Assembly: GCA_964596345.1 (NCBI GenBank)
Contig: CAZQSZ010000008.1
Span: 248,001-312,000, forward strand
Source of the DNA: CADEDV01 sp964596345
GTDB lineage: Bacteria; Bacteroidota; Bacteroidia; Chitinophagales; Chitinophagaceae
Length of the DNA stretch: 64,000 bases
Reading direction: 5' to 3'
A program made the position numbers and the translations under genes. Shown here one piece after another: positions 50,075-58,298 of the stretch; position 1 is the first letter of the stretch, and each line of letters starts with the position of its first letter. The notes under the pieces were generated by a model. That model searched no databases. It saw nothing but the letters and a program-made list of their open reading frames with translations, and was not told the origin of the DNA.

Positions 50075-51265
50075 TTAGCGCCTGATGATATTTCCTGTTT
50101 TCCTGTATTTGAAAATACCGGCATTGCTGACACCATATTTCCATACATCCGGTACATTCGGATCAGCAAAATACCAGGCTTTGATCAGTGCCACTTCATG
50201 AGGTTTCAGGCCACCATCTCCATAAGCCATATCTCCCTGGTGCGATGTTGCAAATACACCCGTAGAGGGGTTTGCCAGTACCATAGTTGAATCCACCCTT
50301 GATACCATAGAACTTGTTGCATTCAGGTAATTAGCTCTTACATAATACTGGGTCAGAGTTACCGGGTCTGTATATTGCACTGATGAATTACTTCTGACAC
50401 TCTTTGGATACATAATATCCATCAGGATATCATCATAGGTCTGTAACGGTCCTCTGGTGCTGGAGGCAGAACGTGGAGTAGCAAAAGTTTTCCAGGGTCT
50501 GAAACTTGCATTGGCAATAGTATCTGCATAAAACTTTTTTACACTGTCTTTATACGAGGTCCATACCTGGTTCAGCAATGTTGGATTGGAAACCTGGCAG
50601 TATAAAGTAACAGCTCCGGTAACAGGATTAATATAGGTAAAGGTGGTGGTATCCGCTGTGGTCAGTGGTCCAAACAAACCTTTTCTGGCCCATCCGCCGG
50701 TTGCAGTTGCCTGGTTATGGCAGTTGGCAGAACCACAACCATCCGCAATAAGCCGGATAGCTGCTGGTCTGAAATCGGCCAGGTTAGGTCTTTCTTTAGC
50801 ACCATTTAATATCCAGTTATAAATAAGGCCTTTGTCAGTTGTATTCAATTCATGGTTAGAAGCAACAGGAGGCATAGCCTTGTCAAAATCATTCGTGGTG
50901 ATGAACTCCCACAATTTGCTTCCCTGGGGATTGCCGGGAGTCACATACTTCATGATCTCAGCATAGGTATCAAACTTGGGTGCAATAGGACCGCCATGAC
51001 AGTTAGAAGTACCGCAATACTCATGAATAATAGTTTGAACACCCCTGAATCTGATAACATCATTTACATCAGGAGTAACATCTGAAGGACTAACGGTGTT
51101 GCTTTCATAAAACGAAGCATAGACAGTGGAGTCAGCAGAACCAGTAAAAGACCTGTCAAGACCTTTTACAATATCTCCTGATTTTGTACACTGGAAAACG
51201 GTAGTTGCGAGAAACACACCACAAACAAAGAGAACCACCGTTTGAATAGCTGAAACCTTTTTCAT
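50075..51265 (-). CDS. lipoprotein with CX4CH cytochrome-c-like domains
   Basis: A 396-residue protein with a probable lipoprotein signal (Cys26 in TTVFQC). Domain 1 has HEYCGTSNCHGGPI (Cys84-X4-Cys89-His90), then KAMPPVASNHEL (Met131) and GLIYNWILNGAKERP, so it looks like a true cytochrome c fold with Met axial ligand. Domain 2 has DGCGSANCHNQA (Cys177-X4-Cys182-His183) and ends HEVALIKAWYFADP, without an obvious Met. CX4CH motifs occur in some multihaem cytochromes. It is the first gene of the minus-strand operon and diverges from the Fe-S/NrfD operon. Confidence 0.62.
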   Translation of the reverse strand: MKKVSAIQTVVLFVCGVFLATTVFQCTKSGDIVKGLDRSFTGSADSTVYASFYESNTVSPSDVTPDVNDVIRFRGVQTIIHEYCGTSNCHGGPIAPKFDTYAEIMKYVTPGNPQGSKLWEFITTNDFDKAMPPVASNHELNTTDKGLIYNWILNGAKERPNLADFRPAAIRLIADGCGSANCHNQATATGGWARKGLFGPLTTADTTTFTYINPVTGAVTLYCQVSNPTLLNQVWTSYKDSVKKFYADTIANASFRPWKTFATPRSASSTRGPLQTYDDILMDIMYPKSVRSNSSVQYTDPVTLTQYYVRANYLNATSSMVSRVDSTMVLANPSTGVFATSHQGDMAYGDGGLKPHEVALIKAWYFADPNVPDVWKYGVSNAGIFKYRKTGNIIRR

Positions 51266-51352
51266 AAAAAGCTAGTTTAACTTATTGAAATGTTGATGCT
51301 GGAATGAACTCATCTTTTTAAAAGCACTGTCAAAACTATTCTGACGTGTCTG

Positions 51353-51375
51353 ACAGTCTCATGACAAGAGACTGT
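51353..51375. promoter_or_regulatory. inverted repeat in the divergent region
   Basis: ACAGTCTC and GAGACTGT, an 8-bp perfect inverted repeat with 7-bp spacer; purpose unknown. It lies between the -51265 start and the CRP-like sites. Confidence 0.4.
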
Positions 51376-51381
51376 TTGAAA

Positions 51382-51397
51382 TATGACTTTAGTCACA
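51382..51397. promoter_or_regulatory. CRP/FNR-type site A
   Basis: TATGA-CTTTAG-TCACA, one mismatch to TGTGA-N6-TCACA. It is the nearer of the two sites to the minus-strand lipoprotein operon. Confidence 0.55.
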
Positions 51398-51430
51398 CAA
51401 GGAACTAATGATAATCAAGATCAATGCATT

Positions 51431-51446
51431 TGTGACTTATCTCACT
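51431..51446. promoter_or_regulatory. CRP/FNR-type site B
   Basis: TGTGA-CTTATC-TCACT, one mismatch to TGTGA-N6-TCACA. Its centre is 49 bp from that of site A and it is nearer the Fe-S/NrfD operon. Confidence 0.58.
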
Positions 51447-51504
51447 CAGAATCTTGACTCCTGTCATAGAACTGTCAATAACTCATAGATAAGTTGCAGT
51501 CTCG

Positions 51505-51524
51505 TTTTCTTAAATTTAAGAAAA
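51505..51524. promoter_or_regulatory. 20-bp perfect palindrome before the Fe-S operon
   Basis: TTTTCTTAAATTTAAGAAAA is its own complement. It ends 16 bp before the ATG at 51541 and includes a TAAATTTA that could be the -7 element, so a bound protein would block initiation. Confidence 0.5.
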
Positions 51525-51540
51525 TTTAAAATCACTTGTT

Positions 51541-51768
51541 ATGGGAAGCAATAAGAAGCCTGATAATAAATCCCGCCGGGATTTTTTATCCATGTTTATT
51601 TCCACTGATAAAAAAACAGCCCCTGCTGAAATGGTGAAAATGCTGACAGCAGACGGCCAGCTGGTAGAAGTGGATAAAGCTATTCTGGACGAACTCGCTA
51701 ACAAACAGAAAGCTACAAATCAACAAATTTTTGACTGGATGAAAAACCCATCCAAAGAAAACAGCTGA
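51541..51768 (+). CDS. small twin-arginine-motif protein, partner of the Fe-S subunit
   Basis: A 75-residue protein with SRRDFL at residues 11-16 but no following hydrophobic stretch, so it is probably not exported as a Tat substrate. Residues 33-48 (KMLTADGQLVEVDKAI) resemble KLLSPNGEIVEIDSAY in the next gene's product, at residues 47-62. The two proteins thus share an N-terminal module. No family is recognised. It leads the operon, 34 bp before the Fe-S gene; a role in assembly or maturation is an inference. Confidence 0.68.
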   Translation: MGSNKKPDNKSRRDFLSMFISTDKKTAPAEMVKMLTADGQLVEVDKAILDELANKQKATNQQIFDWMKNPSKENS

Positions 51769-51802
51769 TAAACCTTAATGCTCCTCATTAATAATAAGCA
51801 TC

Positions 51803-52771
51803 ATGAAACAAGAAGAAATAAATGACAAAGGCCGCCGGGATTTCATCAAGACGGCAGCTATTGCAACAGTAGCAGCCACTGCCTGTGGCAGTCTGGCTTG
51901 TTCCTGTTCTTCAAAAAAAGCAACAACCGGGGATAAGGTAAAACTCTTATCACCCAACGGCGAGATCGTTGAGATTGACTCCGCTTACCTGAAACACGAA
52001 GAACACATGGCCATTGTTTCCAAACTGGAAGCCAGGGAAGGCATTGCCGGTAAAAAATTCGTAATGGTGGTGGACCTGGCCAACTGTAAAAATGCAAGAA
52101 GCTGTGTGAGTGCCTGTCAGAAATGGCATTATCGTCCGAAAGAAACGGAATGGCTGACAGTAAAACTTTTACAGGACAGCGAAAAAGCAGCCCCTTATTG
52201 GTTTCCCAAGCAATGCTTTCATTGTGACAACCCTCCTTGTGTAAAGGTTTGTCCCGTTGATGCCACTTTCAAAAGACAGGATGGCCTTGTATTAATAGAT
52301 AATGACCGTTGTATCGGCTGTAAGTTTTGTATGGCAGCCTGCCCTTATTCCACCCGTGTATTTAACTGGGATGAACCCGACCAGCCTTTTTATATAAGAA
52401 GTTTAACCTCCAACCCCGAAACAGGTATTCCTGCTAAAGTGGGTACAGTGGAAAAATGTGATTTCTGCCCGGATCGTGCACGGGAAGGTCTGCTCCCGCC
52501 TTGCGTGGAAGCTTGTCCAAATGGCGTATTCTATTTTGGAGATGAAAATGAAGATACCGTCAGCAATGGTCTTGAAACAGTCAGTTTCAGCCAATTGATT
52601 AAAGACCGGGCAGCTTACCGCTACCAGGAAGAACTGGGTACCAAACCACGGGTCTATTACCTGCCGCCAAAAGACAGGGCATTCCCTGTGGAAAAAGGAT
52701 ACCAGGATGCTGATTCTGCCATTAAGGAAAGATTTAAAGACTATAAGGATATGCTTGAAGCAAAGGAATAA
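51803..52771 (+). CDS. Tat-exported four-cluster Fe-S subunit (HybA/NrfC/DmsB type)
   Basis: A 322-residue electron-transfer subunit. The N terminus has a Tat motif (GRRDFIKTAAIATVAATA) and a lipobox-like LACSC. Four Cys groups are visible: CKNARSCVSAC, CFHCDNPPCVKVC, CIGCKFCMAAC and CDFCPDRAREGLLPPCVEAC, as in the DmsB/HybA/NrfC family with four [4Fe-4S] clusters. The first group is C-X5-C-X3-C, not the usual C-X2-C-X2-C-X3-C, so one cluster may be altered. It pairs with the NrfD membrane subunit downstream, passing electrons between a partner and quinone. Confidence 0.92.
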   Translation: MKQEEINDKGRRDFIKTAAIATVAATACGSLACSCSSKKATTGDKVKLLSPNGEIVEIDSAYLKHEEHMAIVSKLEAREGIAGKKFVMVVDLANCKNARSCVSACQKWHYRPKETEWLTVKLLQDSEKAAPYWFPKQCFHCDNPPCVKVCPVDATFKRQDGLVLIDNDRCIGCKFCMAACPYSTRVFNWDEPDQPFYIRSLTSNPETGIPAKVGTVEKCDFCPDRAREGLLPPCVEACPNGVFYFGDENEDTVSNGLETVSFSQLIKDRAAYRYQEELGTKPRVYYLPPKDRAFPVEKGYQDADSAIKERFKDYKDMLEAKE

Positions 52772-52811
52772 GCAAACCCATTCTTCAACCCGCTCAATGA
52801 ATAAATAAATT

Positions 52812-54152
52812 ATGGAACTCAATACCTATCAACAGGAAGCTTTCGATTATCAACGCAAGAATATCGAAACCTATGGCAAAAGGGCCTGGGGCTGGACGAT
52901 CTTTTATGTGCTCTGCATTCTCGTGGGCTTATATGCATTATACCTGCAGATTGCCAAAGGACATGGAGTAACCGGCATGCGGGATAATGTAGTTTGGGGA
53001 TTATTCATCGTCAACTTTATCTTCTTTATCGGGCTCAGCTATGCAGGCGCCATCATTGCCGGTATCCTTCACTTATCCAAAGTAACATGGGGTAAACCCA
53101 TTATACGGCTCGCCCAGTTCATGACACTGATCTCTGTGATTGTTGGTCCGATTTTTATTTTACTCTGTGTAGGCCGGTTCGACAGAATGCATCATCTGTT
53201 TATTTATCCAAGAATTCAATCCCCGCTTACCTGGGATGTGATGGCGGTTGTTACCTTCTTTGCCGGCAGCGTCCTGTTTCTTTACCTGGCTCTTATCAAA
53301 GATTTTTCCGTGTACCGCGATGCCAAACTGGATGTTCCGAAATGGAAACAGAAATTGTATAAGATACTTGCATTAGGTTACCGGGGTGCAGCCAGCCAGA
53401 AAAGGCACTTGCTCATCTCTCAAAACCTGATGGCGATCATTATGATTCCGCTGTCCATCGTTGTTGCTTCTATCCTTTCCTGGATCTTTGGTATGACGTT
53501 GAGACCAGGCTGGCACAGTACCATCTTCGGACCTTACTTTGTTTTGGGAGCTGTCTACTCTGGTTGTGGTTTGCTGATCGTGGCTATGTGGTTTTACAGG
53601 AAAATGTATAAGCTTGATTATTATTTTACTGACCGGCATTTTAAATACCTCGGGTATATTATGCTGGTATTAGCAGCCGGTTATGGCTATTTTACTTTCT
53701 CCGAATATTTTACCAGCTGGTTTGGCTCAGAAAAATGGGACAGCGAATTGATCCATAAACTATTCAGCCCTGCCGAGTACGGCTGGTGGACCTTCTTTGC
53801 CAATTTCGCCGGTATCGTACTGCCGATAGCTATTGTGGCCATTCCAGCCACCCGTAAACCAGGTCCCATCACTTTAGTAGCATTTATTATGGTAATAGCC
53901 ATGTGGATAAAACGTTACCTGATCATTGTTCCTACCCTGGAAACAACCTTGTTGCCGATGCAGGATACAAGAACAGAGTATGTAAAATACGCTGCCACCT
54001 GGCCTGAGTGGGCATTGACCATTGCTGGTATAGCTACGTTCCTGTTGTTTTTTACCGTGATGTCAAAATTTGTAACGGTAGTACCTGTTTCGGGGTTAGA
54101 AGATACACATACACATCATGAACAACACCAGTTACAACAAGAACATCATTAA
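52812..54152 (+). CDS. NrfD/PsrC-family quinone-interacting membrane subunit
   Basis: A 446-residue protein with about ten membrane spans. WGWTIFYVLCILVGLYALYL, NVVWGLFIVNFIFFIGLSYAGAIIAGILHL and KPIIRLAQFMTLISVIVGPIFILL are the NrfD layout; FVLGAVYSGCGLLIVAMWF and the EYGWWTFFANF region follow. It carries quinol chemistry in polysulfide reductase, alternative complex III and related complexes. The C terminus is His-rich (HTHHEQHQLQQEHH). It follows the Fe-S gene, with the next two genes probably co-transcribed. No catalytic molybdopterin subunit is nearby. Confidence 0.9.
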   Translation: MELNTYQQEAFDYQRKNIETYGKRAWGWTIFYVLCILVGLYALYLQIAKGHGVTGMRDNVVWGLFIVNFIFFIGLSYAGAIIAGILHLSKVTWGKPIIRLAQFMTLISVIVGPIFILLCVGRFDRMHHLFIYPRIQSPLTWDVMAVVTFFAGSVLFLYLALIKDFSVYRDAKLDVPKWKQKLYKILALGYRGAASQKRHLLISQNLMAIIMIPLSIVVASILSWIFGMTLRPGWHSTIFGPYFVLGAVYSGCGLLIVAMWFYRKMYKLDYYFTDRHFKYLGYIMLVLAAGYGYFTFSEYFTSWFGSEKWDSELIHKLFSPAEYGWWTFFANFAGIVLPIAIVAIPATRKPGPITLVAFIMVIAMWIKRYLIIVPTLETTLLPMQDTRTEYVKYAATWPEWALTIAGIATFLLFFTVMSKFVTVVPVSGLEDTHTHHEQHQLQQEHH

Positions 54153-54192
54153 GAAAAAAACCAGGAAAGTACAACCTGCTAAAAGATAGTAT

Positions 54193-55131
54193 ATGAAACA
54201 AGCAATAACTAAACTAACCAGGCAGCTGGTATTATTTGCAGGATTCATCTTGTGCTTACTGAATACTGCTCCGGCCATTGCTCAAACCGACAGCACAGCA
54301 CAAGAACCCGCAACAGAGGCACCTGCTGCAGCAGAAGAAGAACTGATATCACCATCTGTTGAATTGATCAGTATCCAGAAAGCTGATAAATCGGTAGACC
54401 TAAAAATCTCCGTGAAGGCCAAGATTGAAAAGAAGATGCGGAAGATGTATGGCCTTAAAGTCAATGTTTTCCAGGTTGCTGATTCTGCAGAACAGGAGCT
54501 CGGCTCTGTGATTACCGACAGGAATGGCGTAGCGGTGTTCAATGTAAAACCAGAACAGGTCATTACGAACGCGGAAGGGATGATTCATTTTAAAGCAGTA
54601 TTGGGCCCGGTTAAAAAAATGGAGAGTACGGAAGGAGAAGTAACCGTAAAAAGAGCATTGTTAACCATCACCCCGGTAAAGGAAGATTCATTGTATTCTG
54701 TGCAGGTAAAACTGGTTGATCTTGCTACCGGTGAAGAAACCCCTGTTCCGGAAGCAGCACTTGCTGTTTTTGTTAAACGTTCTTTCAATCCGCTGAAAAT
54801 CGGTGAAATAACCACCGATGAGAATGGTGAAGGCAGTGCTGAAATAGCCAACAACCTGCCCGGTGATGCAAAAGGTAATATTACCCTGCTGGCCCGGCTG
54901 GATGAAAGTGAAATTTATGGCAACCTGGAAGCTGCTGTTGTTCAGCAATGGGGTGTTCCTGTATCAGATAAAATCGAAGATCAGCCAAGAGCTTTATGGA
55001 GCTCTCACCCTCCATTGTGGATGTTGATCACTTTTATTATCTTAATGCTGGCGGTTTGGGGACACTATATTGTAATTGTTTACGAATTATTCAGGTTAAG
55101 AAAAGAACAACCACATGCAACCAACCCTTAG
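54193..55131 (+). CDS. periplasmic protein with C-terminal membrane anchor, unknown
   Basis: A 312-residue protein with a signal peptide (ending near AIAQ at residue 31), an Ala/Glu/Thr-rich linker, then beta-rich parts (VDLKISVKAKIEKKMRKMYGLKVNVF, ALLTITPVKEDSLYSVQVKLVD) resembling two Ig-like or DUF4198-like domains, and one C-terminal span (WMLITFIILMLAVWGHYIVIVY). No Cys or haem motif is visible, so it is not an electron carrier. It lies between NrfD and the cytochrome gene and may be a scaffold. Confidence 0.6.
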   Translation: MKQAITKLTRQLVLFAGFILCLLNTAPAIAQTDSTAQEPATEAPAAAEEELISPSVELISIQKADKSVDLKISVKAKIEKKMRKMYGLKVNVFQVADSAEQELGSVITDRNGVAVFNVKPEQVITNAEGMIHFKAVLGPVKKMESTEGEVTVKRALLTITPVKEDSLYSVQVKLVDLATGEETPVPEAALAVFVKRSFNPLKIGEITTDENGEGSAEIANNLPGDAKGNITLLARLDESEIYGNLEAAVVQQWGVPVSDKIEDQPRALWSSHPPLWMLITFIILMLAVWGHYIVIVYELFRLRKEQPHATNP

Positions 55132-55162
55132 TATAATTCTATCTATTTAATAAGCAAAATCA

Positions 55163-55573
55163 ATGAAAATGAAAAAGAATGTAATTGTAATGATAGCTGG
55201 TCTTTTTGCTATCGGTTTACTGGCCTTTGTGCCCAAAAACAACACACAGGACCCCTGGCCTGTTCCTGATGCGGCTAAAAACAAAGCCAACCCGCTGAAA
55301 GGTGATGCAGAATCTGTAGCCACCGGTAAAACATTGTATAACCAGCATTGCAAGTCCTGCCATGGCACAAAAGGTAAAGGCGATGGCCCCAAAGCTTCCC
55401 AGTTAGATACGGATTGCGGAGATTTCACCAAGGCATCTTTCCAGTCACAAACCGATGGAGCACTTTATTATAAAACCGCTGAAGGACGAAAAGACATGCC
55501 TGCCTACAAAAAGAAAATTCCTGATGCAAATGACATTTGGGCAATCGTAAATTATATGAGGACAATGAAATAA
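55163..55573 (+). CDS. monohaem cytochrome c
   Basis: A 136-residue exported cytochrome. A signal or anchor (IVMIAGLFAIGLLAF) is followed by CKSCHGTKGKGDG (Cys63, Cys66, His67) and a DMPAYKKKIPDANDIWAIVNYM block with the axial Met. It is a class I cytochrome c and the probable electron carrier of the operon. A strong terminator follows. Confidence 0.93.
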   Translation: MKMKKNVIVMIAGLFAIGLLAFVPKNNTQDPWPVPDAAKNKANPLKGDAESVATGKTLYNQHCKSCHGTKGKGDGPKASQLDTDCGDFTKASFQSQTDGALYYKTAEGRKDMPAYKKKIPDANDIWAIVNYMRTMK

Positions 55574-55593
55574 ATAGCTATTTCAGCTAAAAA

Positions 55594-55618
55594 AACCACT
55601 CCCAGGAGTGGTTTTTTT
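55594..55618 (+). terminator. intrinsic terminator after the cytochrome gene
   Basis: A stem with CCACTCC/GGAGTGG core (55596-55611), flanking A/T pairs and a T-run. Confidence 0.85.
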
Positions 55619-55706
55619 GTTGCTATTATACCAACGGCTCACCGTACATGTATTTTAGCCGGCAACTGCCGGGCACAGCCAGTACATTTATACCCGGCTA
55701 TTTTTT

Positions 55707-56555
55707 GTGCAGCACATTGAATTTTTCCATACCGATCATTTCGAAACAAATTACCACCGGGTGCCGCCGCCTGCTGCACTCAGCCATTTCATTGATTTTT
55801 TCTGGGAAACCAAATTCGATCCATTATGGAAAGAATATCCAAAAGGGTTCTCCGATGCACAATTTCCCAATATTGGCTATACCTATATTATCAACCTGGG
55901 CACCCCGTTTATCATGCAGGTAGCTGATAAGAAATTCAGCATGAAAACCGATTGTTTTTTACCCCGGTATAATGCCATTGAATGTTTTCATAAACCAGGC
56001 AATCATTTATTCGGTATCAAGTTTCGTGTTTCACCTGTTCTATATGAAAAGAAGATCAACTTTGCAGAATACAAAGCTTATGTTTTCCCCCTTAGTTATT
56101 TGCTGGATCAGCTTATCATTAATAAGATCAAAAAAACTGGTTCCTTTAACGAAAGAACAAAGGCCCTGTCTGATTATTTTACCGGCCTCTCGGGTAAACA
56201 CGAAGGCTCTTTACAACAGGTGAATATTGTCAGTACTATTATAGAACAGTGTATCCGGCAAAACGATTTCACCATTTCGCTGGAACAATCAGCCTCCCGG
56301 TATAATATATCTGTCCGAACCCTGCAACGTTATTTTGAAACCTGCACGGGCATCAGCAGCAAGCAGGCTTTGCAGGTAATGCGGATCCGCAAAGCTACTG
56401 CCCATCTCGCCTGCTCCCCCGGTGATTTTCATTATTCCTTATATGGTTATTACGATCATAGCCATTTTTATAAACACCTGAAACAATTTCTCCAAAAAAA
56501 CACATTGAAGAACCTGCAGCCGCACCTGGAACTGCTGAAAACATTACACCGGTGA
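55707..56555 (+). CDS. AraC-family transcriptional regulator
   Basis: A 282-residue regulator. The N-terminal part (HRVPPPAALSHFIDFFWETKF) resembles the DUF6597-type ligand-sensing region common in Bacteroidota AraC proteins; the C-terminal helix-turn-helix pair shows SASRYNISVRTLQRYFETCTGISSKQALQVMRIRKA and YGYYDHSHFYKHLKQF. The start is a GTG at 55707 (GTG-CAG-CAC), as no in-frame ATG lies near. The target is unknown; it stands between the electron-transfer operon and the antiporter gene. Confidence 0.9.
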   Translation: MQHIEFFHTDHFETNYHRVPPPAALSHFIDFFWETKFDPLWKEYPKGFSDAQFPNIGYTYIINLGTPFIMQVADKKFSMKTDCFLPRYNAIECFHKPGNHLFGIKFRVSPVLYEKKINFAEYKAYVFPLSYLLDQLIINKIKKTGSFNERTKALSDYFTGLSGKHEGSLQQVNIVSTIIEQCIRQNDFTISLEQSASRYNISVRTLQRYFETCTGISSKQALQVMRIRKATAHLACSPGDFHYSLYGYYDHSHFYKHLKQFLQKNTLKNLQPHLELLKTLHR

Positions 56556-56633
56556 ATTGTTTTTTTCGGACCAGTTTTCCCCGAACAAGATCCCTGTAAT
56601 AGCTGTTCCATAAATGTCCTATTTTAGACGTCT

Positions 56634-58232
56634 ATGCTACAGGATAATATCTTACTGGTCATTTCATTGTTTTTCGGTATTGCTTTTCTTGTGATGCTGA
56701 GCGAAAAGCTAAAGGTCTCTTATCCCATACTTTTAGTCATTAGCGGCTTGCTGATCAGCTTAGTGCCGGGCATTCCGTCTATCAGTTTACACCCCGACCT
56801 TGTTTTCCTGATCTTTTTACCGCCATTACTATATGCAGCAGCCTGGAATACTTCCTGGAGCGATTTCTGGAAGATGAAGCGGCCTATCAGCCTGCTGGCT
56901 TTTGGGCTGGTGATCTTCACTTCAGCCGCAGTAGCGTTTGTATCCAATGCGATCATTCCTGATTTTCCATTAGCCTATGGGTTTTTATTAGGCGGAATTA
57001 TTTCACCCCCGGATGCGGTTGCCGCCACCTCGGTATTACAGGGATTGAAAGTCCCCAAGCGGGTGGTCACTATTTTAGAGGGAGAAAGCCTGGTGAATGA
57101 TGCCTCCAGTTTGATCGTATTCCGGTTTGCGCTGGCTGCGATTATTACCGGCCAGTTTCATTTGGGAGAAGCCGCCCGGAATTTTGCATTGGTCGTATTC
57201 ATGGGTATTGCCATTGGCCTGGCCATTGCTTATATCGTTTATCTTATTCATCGTTTCTTTCCCACCACCGCCAGTATTGATGCAGCACTAACGCTTATTA
57301 CTCCTTATATTATGTATGTCGCAGCGGAACATTTTCATTTCTCCGGTGTCTTATCTGTTGTAAGTGGCGGCCTGTTTCTTTCTTTCCGTTCCAATGAAAT
57401 GTTCACCTATGAATCCCGCTTATCCATTAACGGGCTTTGGGATACCCTGGTATTCCTGCTGAATGGATTTGTATTTATCCTGATCGGGCTGCAACTGCCG
57501 GTTATTGTTGATGGTTTGGGTAACTATTCCACCGGCGAAGCTATTCTGTATGCCGTGATCATCAGCCTGCTCACCATTGTCATCCGTATCATCTGGGTAT
57601 TCCCCGGTGCGTATATACCAAGATGGTTATTTAAAAGTATCCGTACCAACGAAGGACCTCTCAACTGGAAAACAGTCTTCCTGGTAGCCTGGAGTGGTAT
57701 GCGAGGTGTTGTTTCACTTGCTTCTGCCCTGGCAGTACCATTGACCTTATCCGGTAACGAAGCCTTTCCGCACCGTAACCTGATCCTGTTCATTACGTTT
57801 ATCGTAATCCTGTTTACGTTAGTATTGCAGGGATTGAGCCTGAAACCGTTGATACGTATTTTAAAGATCGAAGTGAATGAAAAAGAATCTGAAAAATTAC
57901 AGGCCCTGGCATTAAGGATCCGGCTGGCAGAATCAGTGCTTTCTTATTTAGACACCAACTACCCGGAGGAAACACAAAATCATGATACTTATAAACGGGT
58001 GCGGGACCGGTATGAACGAATGATAGAGATCACCAAACGAAAACTGGAAACAGGTGAAGCAGAAGACGAAGAAGCCTCTTTCTTACCGCATTACCGGCAA
58101 ATGCTGTTAGAGCTGGTGCATATCCGGCGGAGAGAATTGAATTATGTGCGGCACAAAGGTGAATACAGTGAAGAACTGATACGGGAACGAGAGTGGGAGC
58201 TTGACCTGGAAGAAGCAAGACTGAATGGATAA
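56634..58232 (+). CDS. CPA1-family Na+/H+ (or K+/H+) antiporter
   Basis: A 532-residue transporter with about twelve spans and a cytoplasmic tail. The signature EGESLVNDASSLIVFRFAL near residue 150 holds the essential Asp; LIFLPPLLYAAAWNTSW and GGIISPPDAVAATSVL are family blocks, as is SGMRGVVSLASALAVPLTL near residue 355. It exchanges cations for protons. The C-terminal 140 residues are charged and probably regulatory. A -7-like TATTTTAG lies 6 bp before the ATG. Confidence 0.93.
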   Translation: MLQDNILLVISLFFGIAFLVMLSEKLKVSYPILLVISGLLISLVPGIPSISLHPDLVFLIFLPPLLYAAAWNTSWSDFWKMKRPISLLAFGLVIFTSAAVAFVSNAIIPDFPLAYGFLLGGIISPPDAVAATSVLQGLKVPKRVVTILEGESLVNDASSLIVFRFALAAIITGQFHLGEAARNFALVVFMGIAIGLAIAYIVYLIHRFFPTTASIDAALTLITPYIMYVAAEHFHFSGVLSVVSGGLFLSFRSNEMFTYESRLSINGLWDTLVFLLNGFVFILIGLQLPVIVDGLGNYSTGEAILYAVIISLLTIVIRIIWVFPGAYIPRWLFKSIRTNEGPLNWKTVFLVAWSGMRGVVSLASALAVPLTLSGNEAFPHRNLILFITFIVILFTLVLQGLSLKPLIRILKIEVNEKESEKLQALALRIRLAESVLSYLDTNYPEETQNHDTYKRVRDRYERMIEITKRKLETGEAEDEEASFLPHYRQMLLELVHIRRRELNYVRHKGEYSEELIREREWELDLEEARLNG

Positions 58233-58240
58233 CACAAATA

Positions 58241-58272
58241 AAAACGTCATCGCTGTGTAGTGATGACGTTTT
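58241..58272. terminator. bidirectional terminator
   Basis: Stem AAAACGTCATC/GATGACGTTTT (58241-58251 and 58262-58272) between convergent genes. Confidence 0.85.
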
Positions 58273-58298
58273 GCTTTTAGTCCTTGCTATTATAATTA

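Noticed and set aside
50044..50169. Longer start (42 extra residues) for the HPGG lipoprotein
   Set aside because: It overlaps the upstream lipoprotein gene and hides a clear lipoprotein signal at 50043.
51405..51430. FNR box in TGATAATCAAGATCAA
   Set aside because: The half-sites do not match TTGAT-N4-ATCAA with proper spacing; only the neighbouring CRP-type sites are kept.
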